From Amblyornis subalaris (taxonomy: Eukaryota > Chordata > Aves > Passeriformes > Ptilonorhynchidae): a stretch of 64,000 nucleotides of DNA. Location: the NCBI GenBank assembly GCA_018881555.1, contig JACAXG010000302.1, positions 62,001 through 126,000 on the forward strand. The letters are read 5' to 3'. The position numbers and the translations under genes are program-made. Position 1 is the stretch's first letter, and each line of letters begins with the position of its first letter. Positions 53,741 through 64,000 of this stretch are shown here, one piece after another. Under the pieces are notes generated by a model. That model was not told where the DNA came from, made no database searches, and saw only the letters and a list, made by a program, of their open reading frames with translations.

Positions 53741-54229
53741 CGCAGATCCAGCCTGGCCATCAGCGGGATCATGGAGCTGGGACCCCGCGTGGCACCAGGG
53801 AAAGCCCTCCTGGACTCCAGCCCCAGCCACTGGGAAATGTTACGAATTTATGGATTTCTACCTGAAAATGGGAATTTAATTGAAAATTAAAAGAATTATG
53901 ATTCAAACACAGGAAATTAATTAAGTTTGACTCCAATACTCCAGAATCCCACAGGGATGGGGCCAGATAATTAATTAGGAGCGGAGGAGCCGTTCCAGTG
54001 GGGTTGTGAAGGGATGCAGCTCCTTTTGGGAGGAATTCGGGATCCGCTCCCGCCCCCGCGCTGCGCCGCAGGAGAATCTCCCTCCCGGGATTCTCCCTAA
54101 TCCGCGGCGGGATTTTTCCCGGATGCGCAATATCGCGTTGTCCNGATTTAGGAGCTTTTGTGTCTCCTCCTAAAGAGCCGGAGAACAAGAGGATTAAGGG
54201 AAGAAGTCCTCGGAAATCAGAGCCCGTGG
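53741..54229. promoter_or_regulatory. AT-rich then CpG-rich stretch
   Basis: AT-rich at 53830-53980, with GGGAATTTAATTGAAAATTAA and GGAAATTAATTAAG words (TTAATTAA palindrome). Then CpG-rich DNA at 54030-54130 (CCCGCCCCCGCGCTGCGCC). A possible regulatory element on each side; no gene start recognised. Confidence 0.35.
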
Positions 54230-54400
54230 TAGCGCTCGGCGATGGCCGAACAATTCCGATCTAATTGATCACGGCATTAATTACTCCTAAGCTCTGTGTA
54301 CTCGGGGAGCCTGCTGGGAGATTCCTAATCAAATTAAACCTAATTCCAAGCAATCTGACGCCGCCGAGCGTTTTGTCTCTATTTTCGGGAGTCGGGGGAT
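54230..54400. promoter_or_regulatory. Candidate regulatory island
   Basis: GATCTAATTGATCACGGC at about 54258, CATTAATTACTCC at about 54275, CCTAATCAAATTAAACC at about 54325, then GCAATCTGACGCCGCCGAGCG. TAAT words are dense, with CpG retained inside. Confidence 0.48.
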
Positions 54401-55709
54401 ATGGAATGCATTTTCCAGCTCGATCCGAGCGCACGCACTGGAAAAAAGGCCTCGAAAATCATCGCTGCCACGCGGCGCTGATTGGGAGCACGGGACTCGT
54501 GCGGCTCAGGGAAATTAAACTGGAAATGGGAACAAGCTGCCGAGCCGCAGCGTCCCGGAATCGTCAAATCCTGGGATGGGGAGGGTCGGGAGGGGCCTTC
54601 GGACCGTCCCCGGTGGGCAGGAACAGCTTNCCCAAGCCTCATCCTGGAGCATTTGCAGGGATGAGGGGGCAGAGCGTTCGAGCAAAGCCTTGATCATTAA
54701 TATATTTGGGAATCCCAGGGCTGTTCATCNCTTCCAAGTTAAAAATAGGGGTGGAATTGGGAGCGCGAGGGAGCCTTTTTACCACCCAGCTCGGATGGAG
54801 CCCATCCAAAAACCCCCAGCAAGACCAAAGGAGCAGGGATGCGGCGCTCATCTGGGCTAAATCAACGGGATTTATGGATTTCATCCCGCCCAGGCGCTGC
54901 TCCNGCTCCCGGGGAGAGGTGCAGGGTGCCGGCATTCCCGGGGTTCCTCATCCAGGTGCTCCCCTTTGACCCCGACCTGTGAAAGCCTTGGCAGGTTTCA
55001 GGTTCCGTGTGTTTGGAAAACTCCAATAAAAGGGGTTTTATTGATTCTAATTAAATCTTTTTTTTTCCAAGGTGGAGCAGATCCCAGTTAACTTTAATTT
55101 AGGGCTGACATTTACCTGCTGCCGAAGGAGGGGGAATTCCGAGTGGACAATCNGGGGGAAAATCTCCTTGAAATGCCAGAAAAGTGCCTCTTTAACATTT
55201 GCAGTAATTAAGTGATTTTCATTGCAGAATAAATCCCTCTTGTCTCTATTTCCCCTCATCCCTCACTCCCGGCCTGGCACAGGGATTGACCTGCACTAAT
55301 TCCTCCTTTTCCAGGGTAAATAAACTCTAGTACCTTTTTTCCAGCCAGGCAGCACCTTTAGAATTTCACTTTTTATCATGAAATCCTTCATTTGGAGGGN
55401 TTGGGGTTTTTTTATTCCCTCTATCCTGCAAAACAAGTCCAGACTATCCTGCCTGCATCTGCTCCGGGTGCAAATTCCTCCAAAGCACCATCTGGAATGG
55501 TTTTTATGGAAACACAAGGAAAATGCTGCCATAACCCCCCCCGGCCACCCTCAGCCACCCTGGAACTCTTGTTCCAAANTCACTTTGGCTGAGTCTTTTC
55601 CTTGGAAGTACTTGGGTTTATGGGATGCAAAACGCAAGGGAAGAGATTCTGCTTGAAATTTTGGGATTAAATCAGGGGATCCAGGGCAGGAGGAGCTTGG
55701 AGTGAATCT
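54401..55709. other. Unique DNA
   Basis: CpG-rich to about 54620. AT-rich patch at 55020-55080 ending in a T run. No gene or transposon recognised. Confidence 0.4.
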
Positions 55710-56103
55710 GGAGTAGGCCATGGAGATGCTTCGAGGGCTGGAAGATGGAGACAGGCTGGGAATGCTGGGATTGCTCAGCCTGGAGAAGGAAAGGCTCCAG
55801 GGAGACCTCAGAGCCCCTTCCAGCNCCTAAAGGAGCTCCAGGAGAGCTGGAGAGGCACTTGGGACAAGGCATGGAGGGCCAGGACAAGCAGCAATGGCTT
55901 CCCACTGCNAGATGGGATCTTGGGAAGGAATTCCTGGTTGTGAGGGTGGGGACGCCCTGGAACGGAATTCCCAGAGCAGCTGTGGCTGCCGCATCCCTGG
56001 GAATGTCCAAGGCCGGGTCAGAGGGAGTGGAAGGTGTCCCCGCCCATGGCAGGGAGTGGGATGAGACAATCCTTAAGATCCCTTCCAACCTAAAGCATTC
56101 CGG
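55710..56103 (+). mobile_element. CR1 LINE 3' end, longest copy (type A)
   Basis: From upstream of A (GGAGTAGGCCATGGAGATGC, GGAAGATGGAGACAGGCTGG) through A, B (CTAAAGGAGCTCCAGGAGAG), C, D (GCTGTGGCTGCCGCATCC), E (TGGGAATGTCCAAGGCC), F (GGAAGGTGTCCCCGCCC) and G (CTTAAGATCCCTTCCAACC). The terminal tail repeat is absent. At 394 bases it is the longest CR1 piece in the window. Confidence 0.95.
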
Positions 56104-57329
56104 GAGCGGGACTGGACCCCCCAGCCTTCCTGCAGGCCCTTCCCTTGTCCTTCCAAGCGGCTCCAGCTGGAGCGCCTCCGGAAGGTGCCCTTCAGCCGGG
56201 CTCGCTCCTCTCTCCAGCTCCATCCATCTCGGATGTCCGAGCGGGAGCTGCCGCCGCCTCTTTGCTGACTGTGCCGGATCCGGCTCCATATGTTTTCCCT
56301 GGCAGGGTCCCGGTGTCATCCCCCTTTTGGAGCAGNGTTGGCTTAATGACATCTATTAGTTAGGAACTGTTAATGAAGTTCAGATCCTAATGAAGCCGCT
56401 CNGCACCTTCCGCCACACGGCGTTCCCGAATCCTCGGGACCAGATGGGGCTGCGGTGGGAATCGCGCTGGGATTCAGCCACATGACTCCCGTTAATAAAA
56501 GGGAAGGATGGAAAGGCACCCACGCTGCCCTGATGGGCACCCTCCCATCCAGCTGCACTGGGAATTCAGGGATTTGGGCACACGGATGAGCACTGGAGGG
56601 AATGGATGTTATCAATCCCTGAGGTCTCAGCCNGGAAAATCATCCTGCAGCCCCTTCNCTGGTCAGGTTTGTCCCTCAGGAATAAGGTTGGAATTGGGAA
56701 GAAGAAAAAATCCCTTTAAAGAGTGGGAATGNCAAAGCCAGGCTGGGAGGAAACACTCCCTGTCCTGGTTCTGCCAAGCAAAAATTCCCATTTTTTGTGC
56801 TTCCAAGTTTGCCCAAATCCCTCTCGTGTGGCAGCCTCCAGGAATTTGGGGTTGATATTAAACTCAGCCCTTTGTGGGAGTACAGCTATGGAAAAATCCA
56901 TTATTCCCATTTTAAATCACTATATCCAGGTTTTCTTTTGGATTCACATCCTATGTCACGAGGTTTATCCATCTCCTGCCTCCGGGTGTATATTTCCAGA
57001 GAGGCCAAATAAATATCATTTACAAGCAGGAACATTTGTGGAACAACATTCCTGAGTTTTCAATTATGGCAAAGTTTGTTGACAGAACGAGGAGAAAAAA
57101 CCAAACATTTGGGATGAAACATGCCTGGATTTAAGTGGACACCTGCTTCCCACCTTGCCTGTCCTCCCTAATAATTTTTTCCAGTATAAACCCACAACCA
57201 GTAACCCCAGTGAGGGCCTGGGGTTGGGAGTGGGGTGTGTCCAGCCATCCCAGCACCACCTGGGATCCACAGGATCTTCCCCNGGAGTTTTCCTCCCTGG
57301 AGCAAATTTCCAGGTTTGATTTAGCCTTG
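56104..57329. other. Unique DNA
   Basis: CpG-containing at 56155-56280. AT-rich at 56345-56400 with TTAGTTAGGAACTGTTAATG. No gene or repeat recognised. Confidence 0.4.
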
Positions 57330-57560
57330 CTGGACTAAGCACATTATTAATTGGGTGTCTTTTTATTTACAATTCCATTGCCTGGAATATCTGCTGGGGT
57401 CGGTAATTGAATGTTGGGAATGGAGTAATTAAAAAAGTCCACGGAGCAATAAACGGGAGCGTCCGTAAATGATGGTGTGGGAGAAGGGACATCCATCACC
57501 CGGATTAAATGATTTCAGATCATATTGGAACTCCTTAATTTTAATTTATGGCTTCCCCAG
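57330..57560. promoter_or_regulatory. Candidate regulatory island
   Basis: CACATTATTAATTGGG at about 57341, TTTTTATTTACAATTCC, CGGTAATTGAATG at about 57400, GGAGTAATTAAAAAAG at about 57422, and GCAATAAACGGGAGCG. AT-rich and repeat-free. Confidence 0.45.
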
Positions 57561-59356
57561 GATTTACAGCTGCTGCTGACTTTGTTTTCCTCTGCCTGGC
57601 CCGGGAGAAAAAGCTTTCCAAGAATTCTTGGATATTTTAGTTTAGTATCTCATTTTCCCGGGGTTATTTCGGTGGCTGTATTCCCATCTTGGGGGCAGCT
57701 CCAGGGAATTCATGGCAAGGAGAGGTTGGGCTGCAGCTTCCCACTGTCCAAGGTAGGAACAGGGATTATCCCTGTCCAAGGGTGGGGTTACTTCCCTGCC
57801 AGACTAAAATTCCCACCTGGCCTTTAACACCTCTAATGAGCTAGATCCCAAGTAATTCTCAGCATTGGGATTCCTAAAGCCAAGGGATGAAGCTGTTGGA
57901 GGCAGGAATAACTCAAAGGACACAGGAGATCTCCCTCTGCTCAGGTGCTCAGCTCTGTTCCCAGACAGGGAATTCTGGGAGCCTCTCCAAGGACACATGG
58001 CATGGAGTGGGTGCCTTTGCTTGGGATGCAATGGCAGGGATTTCACGTNGGAATCTTCCCTTGTAGGGAGGGAAAGGAGCACTTTTATTCAGNGGAGTGG
58101 TTTAAAAATAATGATTCCCAACCTGGCCATCAACAGGGAATTCTGCTGAGAAAAACTGGGAATTGTGCTGGGAGAGNTGGGCACCATCCTCTGGGGCCAG
58201 AGTGCAACGCAGTGGAATTTCTTGATAGTGATCCTANATTTTCCATGGCATTATCCCTTTGAAATGCCCTTTTATCCCACTTTTACAGCCTTCATTCCAT
58301 TCAAAATTCNTGCAAGAGGGACTGGAAGGAAATTCCTGAGCTGCTGAAGCTGCTCCTGCTGGAAGTTTATTTACCTGTTTTTCCACAGCGAGCAGAACTT
58401 CCTTCCCTGTCACATTCCCTGTGCCATCTTTCTGGAATCCACTTGATAGGCACTTGCTGCGGAGAGTGGTTGCNTCTCCCAGAATTCCATGTTTTCCTGG
58501 CATCGGATCAAAAGATGACAAATATCCTGAAAGGAAACAGAGGCTTTATTGTTGCTGTTGGAGGAGATCGGCACGTCCGAAGGGGAGCTGGGATGGGAAC
58601 NGGGCTGGGATTTGGGATAAGTGATTCCAACCTTCACATTAATTACGGATTGATAGTTTTGGGAATAAAAGCTGTTGGGATGGAGAGCTGCTGCCGGCCA
58701 CTCACTGCCACGTGACAGTCGGCACGGCTGCTCTTCCTGAGGCGCTGGAAAATGGCATTTGGGAAGTGCCGCTGCCAAGAGGCATCGGGAGGGATCTTGA
58801 AACATCCCTTGGAAAAGTGGGGAAAAACCCCCCCACTTGTAATGCTGCATCCACAAATACTCCCAGCAGCAGTGGAGGAAGCAGGGAAAGGATTTGAAAA
58901 TGCTGTTGGGAATATGGGAACAACTTCCCAGCCCCTCAGCCCTCTGGGTCCAGGTTATGAGGGATCTGTGGAATTGAACAGGATGAAATCCAGGAGGATT
59001 CCTGTGGATGGTGGCGTTTGATGGGATGCTGAGCATGGATAACGGATAATAACATAATCCCAATAAAAAGCCAACCTTCCAAGGCCTTCCACTATTTCTC
59101 TCCCCATAGGAATCATTCGAATCCATGCTGTTCCAGGATGGAAACACTTGCATCCCACATCCAGCCTCCTTCTTCCGAGTTCCCAACAGCCTGTGCTGTG
59201 TCGTGCCAGACAGAAACTGGCACCAAGCTCTTCCCAAAAAAATTGCACTGCAGGAACACCTTGCTCATTCCCAGAGATCAGGCACAAGCAAAAGAGAGGA
59301 AGGAAAGAAATTCGCCATGGAATTCTGGAGGGGGAAGAGCTGTTGATTTGGGAAAG
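57561..59356. other. Unique DNA
   Basis: No gene or transposon recognised. A minus strand frame of 275 codons (58410-59237) has no domain and overlaps several + strand frames. CpG is low. Confidence 0.45.
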
Positions 59357-59455
59357 TGGGAAGGAGGATGGAGGGATAGGACAAGGGGAATGGATTTAAG
59401 CTGGCAGAGGACAGCTTTACATTGGGTACTGGGAAAGAATTCCTGGCTTTTTCAG
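59357..59455 (+). mobile_element. CR1 LINE middle fragment (type A)
   Basis: GGAGGGATAGGACAAGGGGA, then a C block closer to the older form (TGGATTTAAGCTGGCAGAGG, TTACATTGGGTACTGGG). Neither D nor the 3' end follows. The TTTAAGCTGG word suggests an older subtype. Confidence 0.8.
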
Positions 59456-60017
59456 CTTNAGGCCATTCCCCTTTATCCTATCCCTGCATCCAAAACATGG
59501 AATCAGATGGATCGAGGCTCTCCCAGCGTCCTCATTTTCCCACTTCCCCCGGCCACTGCTCCGGGAGCCGCTCCCCGGCTGGCTCCGGTGGAGCCTTTTC
59601 CCATTTTCCCGGGGCTCTGCGCCGTTGGAAGGGGCTGGGGCGGAGGCTGCCAGCTCCGGGTACAGCCTGCGATCCTTCTGCNGAGCCCGTCGGGTTCATG
59701 GCTCAGCTGCTCCAAGCGGATGCTCCGGAGCTTGGCATTGGGATCNGCTGCCAGTTCCATATGAATATTAACCATCTGCGGGGGGGGAGCTCCAGCTCTC
59801 AATTCCCTCTTGCTCCAGCTCTGAATTCCCTTTTTTCCTTGCTTTTGCAAGCTTTGGGTGGAGCAAACCATGGCAGAGCTGTGTTTTCCAGTGGGCTCTC
59901 CAGGCCCAGATGGAAACAAACACTTCTCCCCACCCTCTGGCAAATTTTTAGCTTCCTGAAAGGAATTACTTCGGATGGATCACTATTATAGATATTTGGA
60001 TGGATCATTATTACAGT
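59456..60017. other. Unique DNA
   Basis: No gene or transposon recognised. Confidence 0.4.
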
Positions 60018-60100
60018 TATCCCATCCCTGGGCAGGGACACCTTCCACCATCCCAGCTTGCTCCAAGCCCCNTCCAACCTGACCTCGGACACTTAACCAG
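60018..60100 (-). mobile_element. CR1 LINE 3' fragment (type A)
   Basis: Reverse complement of F (CTGGGCAGGGACACCTTCC), the TTGCTCCAAGCCCCNTCC step and E, altered to CTCGGACACTTAACCAGG. G and the tail are missing. Confidence 0.88.
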
Positions 60101-60319
60101 GAATGAGGTGCAGGCATCACCATCCCCAGAGGGAGTTTGTCAGTCCCATCCCGCTCCAATCGCTTTTCTTCCCGGGATTCTCCCAACNGCTCGGCCACCC
60201 GTCCTTTCCCGCCATCCCTCTGCTCTCCACACTCCCCGATTCCCAGGAACTTTGCAGCTTCCTCATTACCAAAGGTTGTATTTAAGATTCCCGTGTCTCC
60301 GGCTTAATAACCCCCCAAT
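60101..60319. other. Unique DNA
   Basis: No feature recognised. Confidence 0.35.
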
Positions 60320-60870
60320 GAGTCCCGCCGGAATTAGCCGTAATTAAGGACATTGTGAAATATGGCGGGGGCAGAGGGAATTACACTGTATTACTTTATT
60401 AATAATATTCCTTAACTACGCTGGAAATTGCTATTAGGCCCGAACATTCCTGCCTGGATATGGAAATAGTCTTTTGCTATGCTAATCTAACACAATTTTC
60501 CTTTCAATGTAAACAAATTATCCTCTATTAATATGCTGTTCTACTTGCATAGTTAATTATTGTAACAGTAAGGAATAAAATGCTCCGGCTTTCGCTGGTT
60601 CGCACGGAAAAAAGGGCTCCATAAATACTTTAATAGGGAGCTAATTATGCACAGAATTCCGATGCCGAAAACGCGGTGGTAATTGCATTAAAATGGTCCT
60701 CTGTTCAAATATTGGGAAGCTGGCTAATTGGAGGCGAGCTGGAATTTCAATATTGTGAATCCATGATTTCCATACACTCCCTGTTTGGTTGCGTTTCCAG
60801 TCATATTTGGCTTTGGGAATGAAGGGAATATTTAACGGCGCTTAACGCGAGGAGCTCCGGGTTTCATACC
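60320..60870. promoter_or_regulatory. Strong candidate regulatory island
   Basis: AT-rich and repeat-free for about 550 bases. ATGCTAAT (60479-60486, POU octamer with one change), TGTAAACA (60508-60515, forkhead consensus), TTAATTA (60553-60559), AGCTAATTATGC at about 60640, GTAATTGCATTAAAATGG at about 60680, TGGCTAATTGG at about 60721. GGTTCGCACGG and GCCGAAAACGCGG keep CpG within the AT-rich frame. The best regulatory candidate of the window by motif density. Confidence 0.55.
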
Positions 60871-60989
60871 AATGAGGGAAGCGGGTGGAAAACGGGAATT
60901 TGAGAGGTGTGGGACACGGTGTTGATCTGGATTTGGGTGGTGGCTCCCGTGGGAGCACCGTAAGGAGAGAACAGGAGGAACNGGAACAG
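60871..60989. other. Unique DNA
   Basis: No feature recognised. Confidence 0.35.
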
Positions 60990-61125
60990 AGGGAAAGGCC
61001 TCGAGTTGCACCAGGGGAGGTTTAGGTTGGATTTTAGGGCAGTGGCGTCCTCATCCCTGGAAGTGTTCAAAAACTCGAGGACACGTGTATCCTCAAGGTC
61101 TTTTCCAGCATTAACAATCCCACGA
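60990..61125 (+). mobile_element. CR1 LINE 3' end (type B), internally shortened
   Basis: GGCCTCGAGTTGCACCAGGG and GGAGGTTTAGGTTGGATTTT, then a jump to CATCCCTGGAAGTGTTCAA and GTCTTTTCCAGCATTAACAA with tail CCCACGATTCC. It mixes a B-type lead with an E-like step. The part between (GGTGACACGG-like) is missing. Confidence 0.82.
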
Positions 61126-61588
61126 TTCCATCCCTGGGAGAGAACTGCTCCCAGGGCACGACCCGATGTGGCCNCATGGGGATGTGCCAGCTGCCATCCC
61201 GTGGGAAACCAGGATGTCCCACAGGCACCGGAGAAGGCTGGAATGGGGACAGCGAGGCCGCGCCGGCTTCGGCGGGCGGGAGCACGGACGACGGGATCAC
61301 GGGCACGGAACGCCGAGGCGCCGGCACCGCATCCGAGGACGGATTTGGAGTGGGAAGAGGCAAACAGCTTGTGGCACAAAGCAAAGGAGAGAATTCCAAA
61401 TGGCTAATCTCCAGCCACCCACACAAGTTTTGTCTCTCTTTAGCACCTTTCCCTGTTGCTAAGTCTCGCATCCAAAAAACCGGAGAGGAGACACTCCAAA
61501 GACACTCCAAATTATGCAGCAATATTGTGTGGAGCAGCTGAAAACAGGCTGGGAGCGAAGCTCGGGAACGAGAGCGGCACCATCCCGG
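61126..61588. other. Unique DNA with CpG-rich segment
   Basis: CpG-dense at 61250-61345 (GCGAGGCCGCGCCGGC, GGCGGGCGGG). Too short for a typical island. No gene start recognised. Confidence 0.4.
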
Positions 61589-61640
61589 TTATCTTTAGGA
61601 AATGCGGATTATCTTTAGGAAATGCTGATTATCTTTAGCT
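61589..61640 (+). repeat. 20-bp tandem carrying phased GATA sites
   Basis: TTATCTTTAGGAAATGCGGA (61589-61608), TTATCTTTAGGAAATGCTGA (61609-61628) and TTATCTTTAGCT (61629-61640). Period exactly 20. Each unit holds TTATCT, the reverse complement of the GATA-factor site AGATAA. All three sites therefore lie on one helical face, two turns apart. Confidence 0.9.
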
Positions 61641-63369
61641 CACTGACCCAGGATCCTGGCCCGTGGATCTGTCCGGGAGCAATGCTGCCCAACCCACCTG
61701 GAATCCAGCATGTGCTGCCATGGATTGCACCTCATAGGAAGCAGGACCTCCTCCGTGGCCATCAGAGTATCCCAAAGTCCCTGGGAAGCGGAGTCCCTGC
61801 TGGTGGGCTGTGCTCCAAATCTTCCTGTGAAGGTGCTCCAGGGAGCGGGAATAAGGAGCTGGGAGCAGGACAAAGAGCTCTGGTGCTCCCTGATCCCTGC
61901 TAATCCCAACCAAGTGGGGTCCTGAAATTCCTACTTAGATGTCCAGCAGCCCAAAAGCAGGGAAGCCACATCCCTCCCGTTTGCTCCACACAATCCCAAT
62001 GCTCCCGAGCGTCCCTCCAGCACACAGGGAATGCTGCACGTGCCGAAGCAGCTCTGTTTGGGATGGCTGGGGTAGGAGAGGTGCCCTGGAAAGGCAGTTT
62101 TATCCCTGAAATCCTGCATTTGTCCCTCAGATTAAACAGGAACACCTACAGCTGGTTTGTGTTCCGCCACATAAGTGACCTGTGTCAGGTTATTTTCATT
62201 TTTAAGGGAGGAAATGCCTTAAAATATACCTGAAGGTGCACGGCATGGGCAGAGGAGAGCCTTCCAAGAGAAAATTCCTGACAAATTAGCTCAGGCCACT
62301 TCCATTTTCCTAGCAAATACCCCAGTAAACCCAATTCCTTCAGCTTGCTCGTAGGAAGCCAAAGAAATCATCTGCTCCGGGGGNAAAAAAAAAAAAAAGA
62401 ACAAATGGGAAAAAGAGCCGGAAAAAAAGACATGTCAGATCCCAGCTATCCTGCCAAAATCCCCAAACAGCTTCCCAGCTTTTAAGGGAAGAGCAGTTGA
62501 AATATCTGTGCGGAGCCGTGTCTGTTTGTCTGACAGATGTCTGCAATGTTCTGGGAGCTGGAGTCATGCTCCGAATGTAAATAAGATTATGGGCCTNGCA
62601 ATATTCCCATTCCCTTGGATTTACCTCCATGCTGAGGAAAAGCAAGCGGAAGCTGGGGGTTTTTTCCCAGCAGGATTTTTTCTCTCCATATCCCACAAGC
62701 AGGATTAGCATTTTTTGCCTTGTCAGTTAAACGCCCAGGTTTGTCCTCTAATCCAGTGGTTATTCCAGAGGATCCAGCTGTTGGACTAAAAGGGCAATTT
62801 CTGGCTAAAAGTACAAATTATTCATTGGGAAGCATAATTTGTCTCCTTTTTCCCTTTTTATTTCCTCCGGAATGAATAACAAAAGTCTTGGTAATGGAGT
62901 TTAATGAGGCCTGTGCTGCAATCCCGTGGGACGGTGGTATTCCCAGGGATGTCCCTAATCCCAGAGGGATGCTTTTGGGGAAAGACAGGGTCACCCCTGC
63001 GGTGGGAAGGGGGAACTGGGCTTTGGAAGGGTTGAAATTCCCACTTGGGGGAGCATGGAGCCATTTCCCACTGTCCTGCTGGGACACTGAGGAAGAAGGA
63101 GCAGCTCCNGGTCCCCGTGGCAGGAATTGGTCATTTTGCCTTTTCCATCCACCACAAAGCCTTAATTCCAGAAATTAATTCACCAGAATTCCTAAAACAA
63201 AGGCTCTCTTCAAAGCTCCGACCCACCGGATTCACCCCTTCCCTGCCCTCTCCCGGGAGGATTCTAAAGAGTTTGAGTGGTTTTCCTAAACACCCGGCGA
63301 TCCCAGGCTTAGATCCCGGCTGCCAGGAGCCATCCCAATGTTCTGGCTGAGGAATAAATCCTGTAAAAG
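61641..63369. other. Unique DNA
   Basis: A14 run after an N at 62385-62398. No gene or transposon recognised. AT-rich patches at 62205-62225 and 62810-62890. Confidence 0.4.
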
Positions 63370-63960
63370 CAGGGTCTGAATTTGTAACGGGAGTGTTGAC
63401 AGAGCCTCGACGGGAGCGGCGCGCGCTCCGCAAAGTCAATCCCGTAATTGATCCTGACTCCTACACGGAGCCGCGTGTGCCGGGCTGGGCAGCGGCCGGG
63501 AATAGAGCCGGGAATAGAGCTGGGAATAGAGCTGGGAATAAAGTGGCTTTCACCTGAAACAAATGAGGTCTAATTAGATTAATCTGCAAATCAGTGCTCG
63601 GCACTTGTATGATTAACGAGCGCCTTGCCCCGCTCCCAGATCACAGCCATGGATTATCGGAGGGCATTTTCTGGGAAAGGAGAGATTCCCCCTCCGCGCC
63701 AGGGATCCCGCACGGCATCCCGGCGGCTTGGCGCGTCCTGCTTTTCCGAGGAGCTGAAGCCGGGATGGCGCGGGTGTCAGACGGACACTCTCCAGCTGTT
63801 CGGGAGCCATGTGTCAACATTATTTACCAACCTAATGCGATGATAATTATGGAATAAAGTGCGGGAAGAGCGCACGCGGGCAGGATGGCCATACATACTT
63901 AATGATCCCATTCTCCTGCCTTTCCAATCAGCCGGAGCCGAGCCCGCCGCTGGAGACATG
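63370..63960. promoter_or_regulatory. Candidate regulatory island at right edge
   Basis: AGTCAATCCCGTAATTGATCC at about 63434. AGATTAATCT at 63576-63585 is an exact palindrome of bicoid-type GATTA/TAATC cores (OTX/PITX-like), with TAATTAG just before. ATTATTTACCAACC at about 63819, and GATGATAATTATGG at about 63839. CpG-rich spacers at 63415-63500 and 63700-63790. Dense and repeat-free apart from the short tandem at 63495. Confidence 0.5.
63495..63542 (+). repeat. 12-bp tandem repeat, four copies
   Basis: GCCGGGAATAGA twice, GCTGGGAATAGA once, then GCTGGGAATAAA. Confidence 0.95.
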
Positions 63961-64000
63961 TGGGAGCGGCGGCGCAAGCTGTCTGTGCGGGATGCGGGGA
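63961..64000 (+). other. CpG-containing right edge
   Basis: An ATG at 63958 opens a frame that is still open at the window end (MWERRRKLSVRDAG...). Its frame is open from 63847. Too short to judge; possible first exon or chance. Confidence 0.2.

Noticed and set aside
3465..56105. Recurrent peptide SLEVSKARLD in many frames
   Set aside because: It is the reading of CR1 blocks E to F (TCCCTGGAAGTGTCCAAGGC) and not a protein family.
58410..59237. 275-codon minus strand frame
   Set aside because: No domain, overlapping frames in several phases, no splice or conservation evidence.
1..64000. Prokaryotic features, CRISPR, operons, tRNA or rRNA
   Set aside because: No direct-repeat array, no tRNA/rRNA-like folding or consensus, and composition and repeats are avian.
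1..64000. Endogenous retrovirus or LTR
   Set aside because: No gag/pol-like coding frame or paired LTRs recognised.

Overview
The window looks like non-coding vertebrate nuclear DNA from a bird, probably a songbird. The avian call rests on at least 37 fragments of 5'-truncated CR1 LINE 3' ends, about 6 kb in all (roughly 9% of the window) and on both strands. The songbird call is weaker. It rests on the recurrent CR1 type containing CACCTTGTCACCAGCCCA and on a vocabulary very rich in GGGAAT/ATTCCC and CTGGGA/TCCCAG. Numerous isolated single Ns, with no long N run, look like ambiguous consensus bases in an assembly.

I find no protein-coding gene, tRNA, rRNA, known microRNA, retroviral gene, CRISPR array or prokaryotic operon. 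Long stop-free frames are common, including three above 310 codons. They have no recognisable domains, read through Ns, CR1 copies or microsatellites, and fit a composition poor in stop codons. I therefore annotate no CDS.

What the window does contain is AT-rich islands of about 150-550 bases in GC-richer DNA, each carrying clustered homeodomain (TAATTA), POU, SOX, forkhead, TCF/LEF, GATA or nuclear-receptor words, several inside exact palindromes or inverted repeats. The main ones are near 9560, 14430, 16110, 18780, 25660, 29200, 30860, 32610, 33230, 33950, 37000, 39880, 42880, 52220, 54230, 57330, 60320 and 63370. This is the pattern expected of a gene desert or a very long intron around a developmental transcription-factor gene, but conservation cannot be shown from one sequence. 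One strong CpG island (17520-18025) and several weaker CpG-rich patches are the only promoter-like regions.

Layout. 1-9 kb: an AT-rich block, mostly unremarkable unique DNA and an inverted CR1 pair at 3.4-4.1 kb. 9-19.3 kb: several regulatory-looking islands and the CpG island. 19.3-29 kb: CR1 remnants, a 10-bp minisatellite and unremarkable DNA. 29-40 kb: the densest run of AT-rich islands. 40-52 kb: many CR1 fragments, a CTC microsatellite, a diverged AAG-rich array near 50.74-51.09 kb and a head-to-head CR1 pair. 52-64 kb: the two longest CR1 fragments, a 20-bp tandem that repeats a GATA site, and strong AT-rich islands at 60.3-60.9 and 63.4-64 kb.
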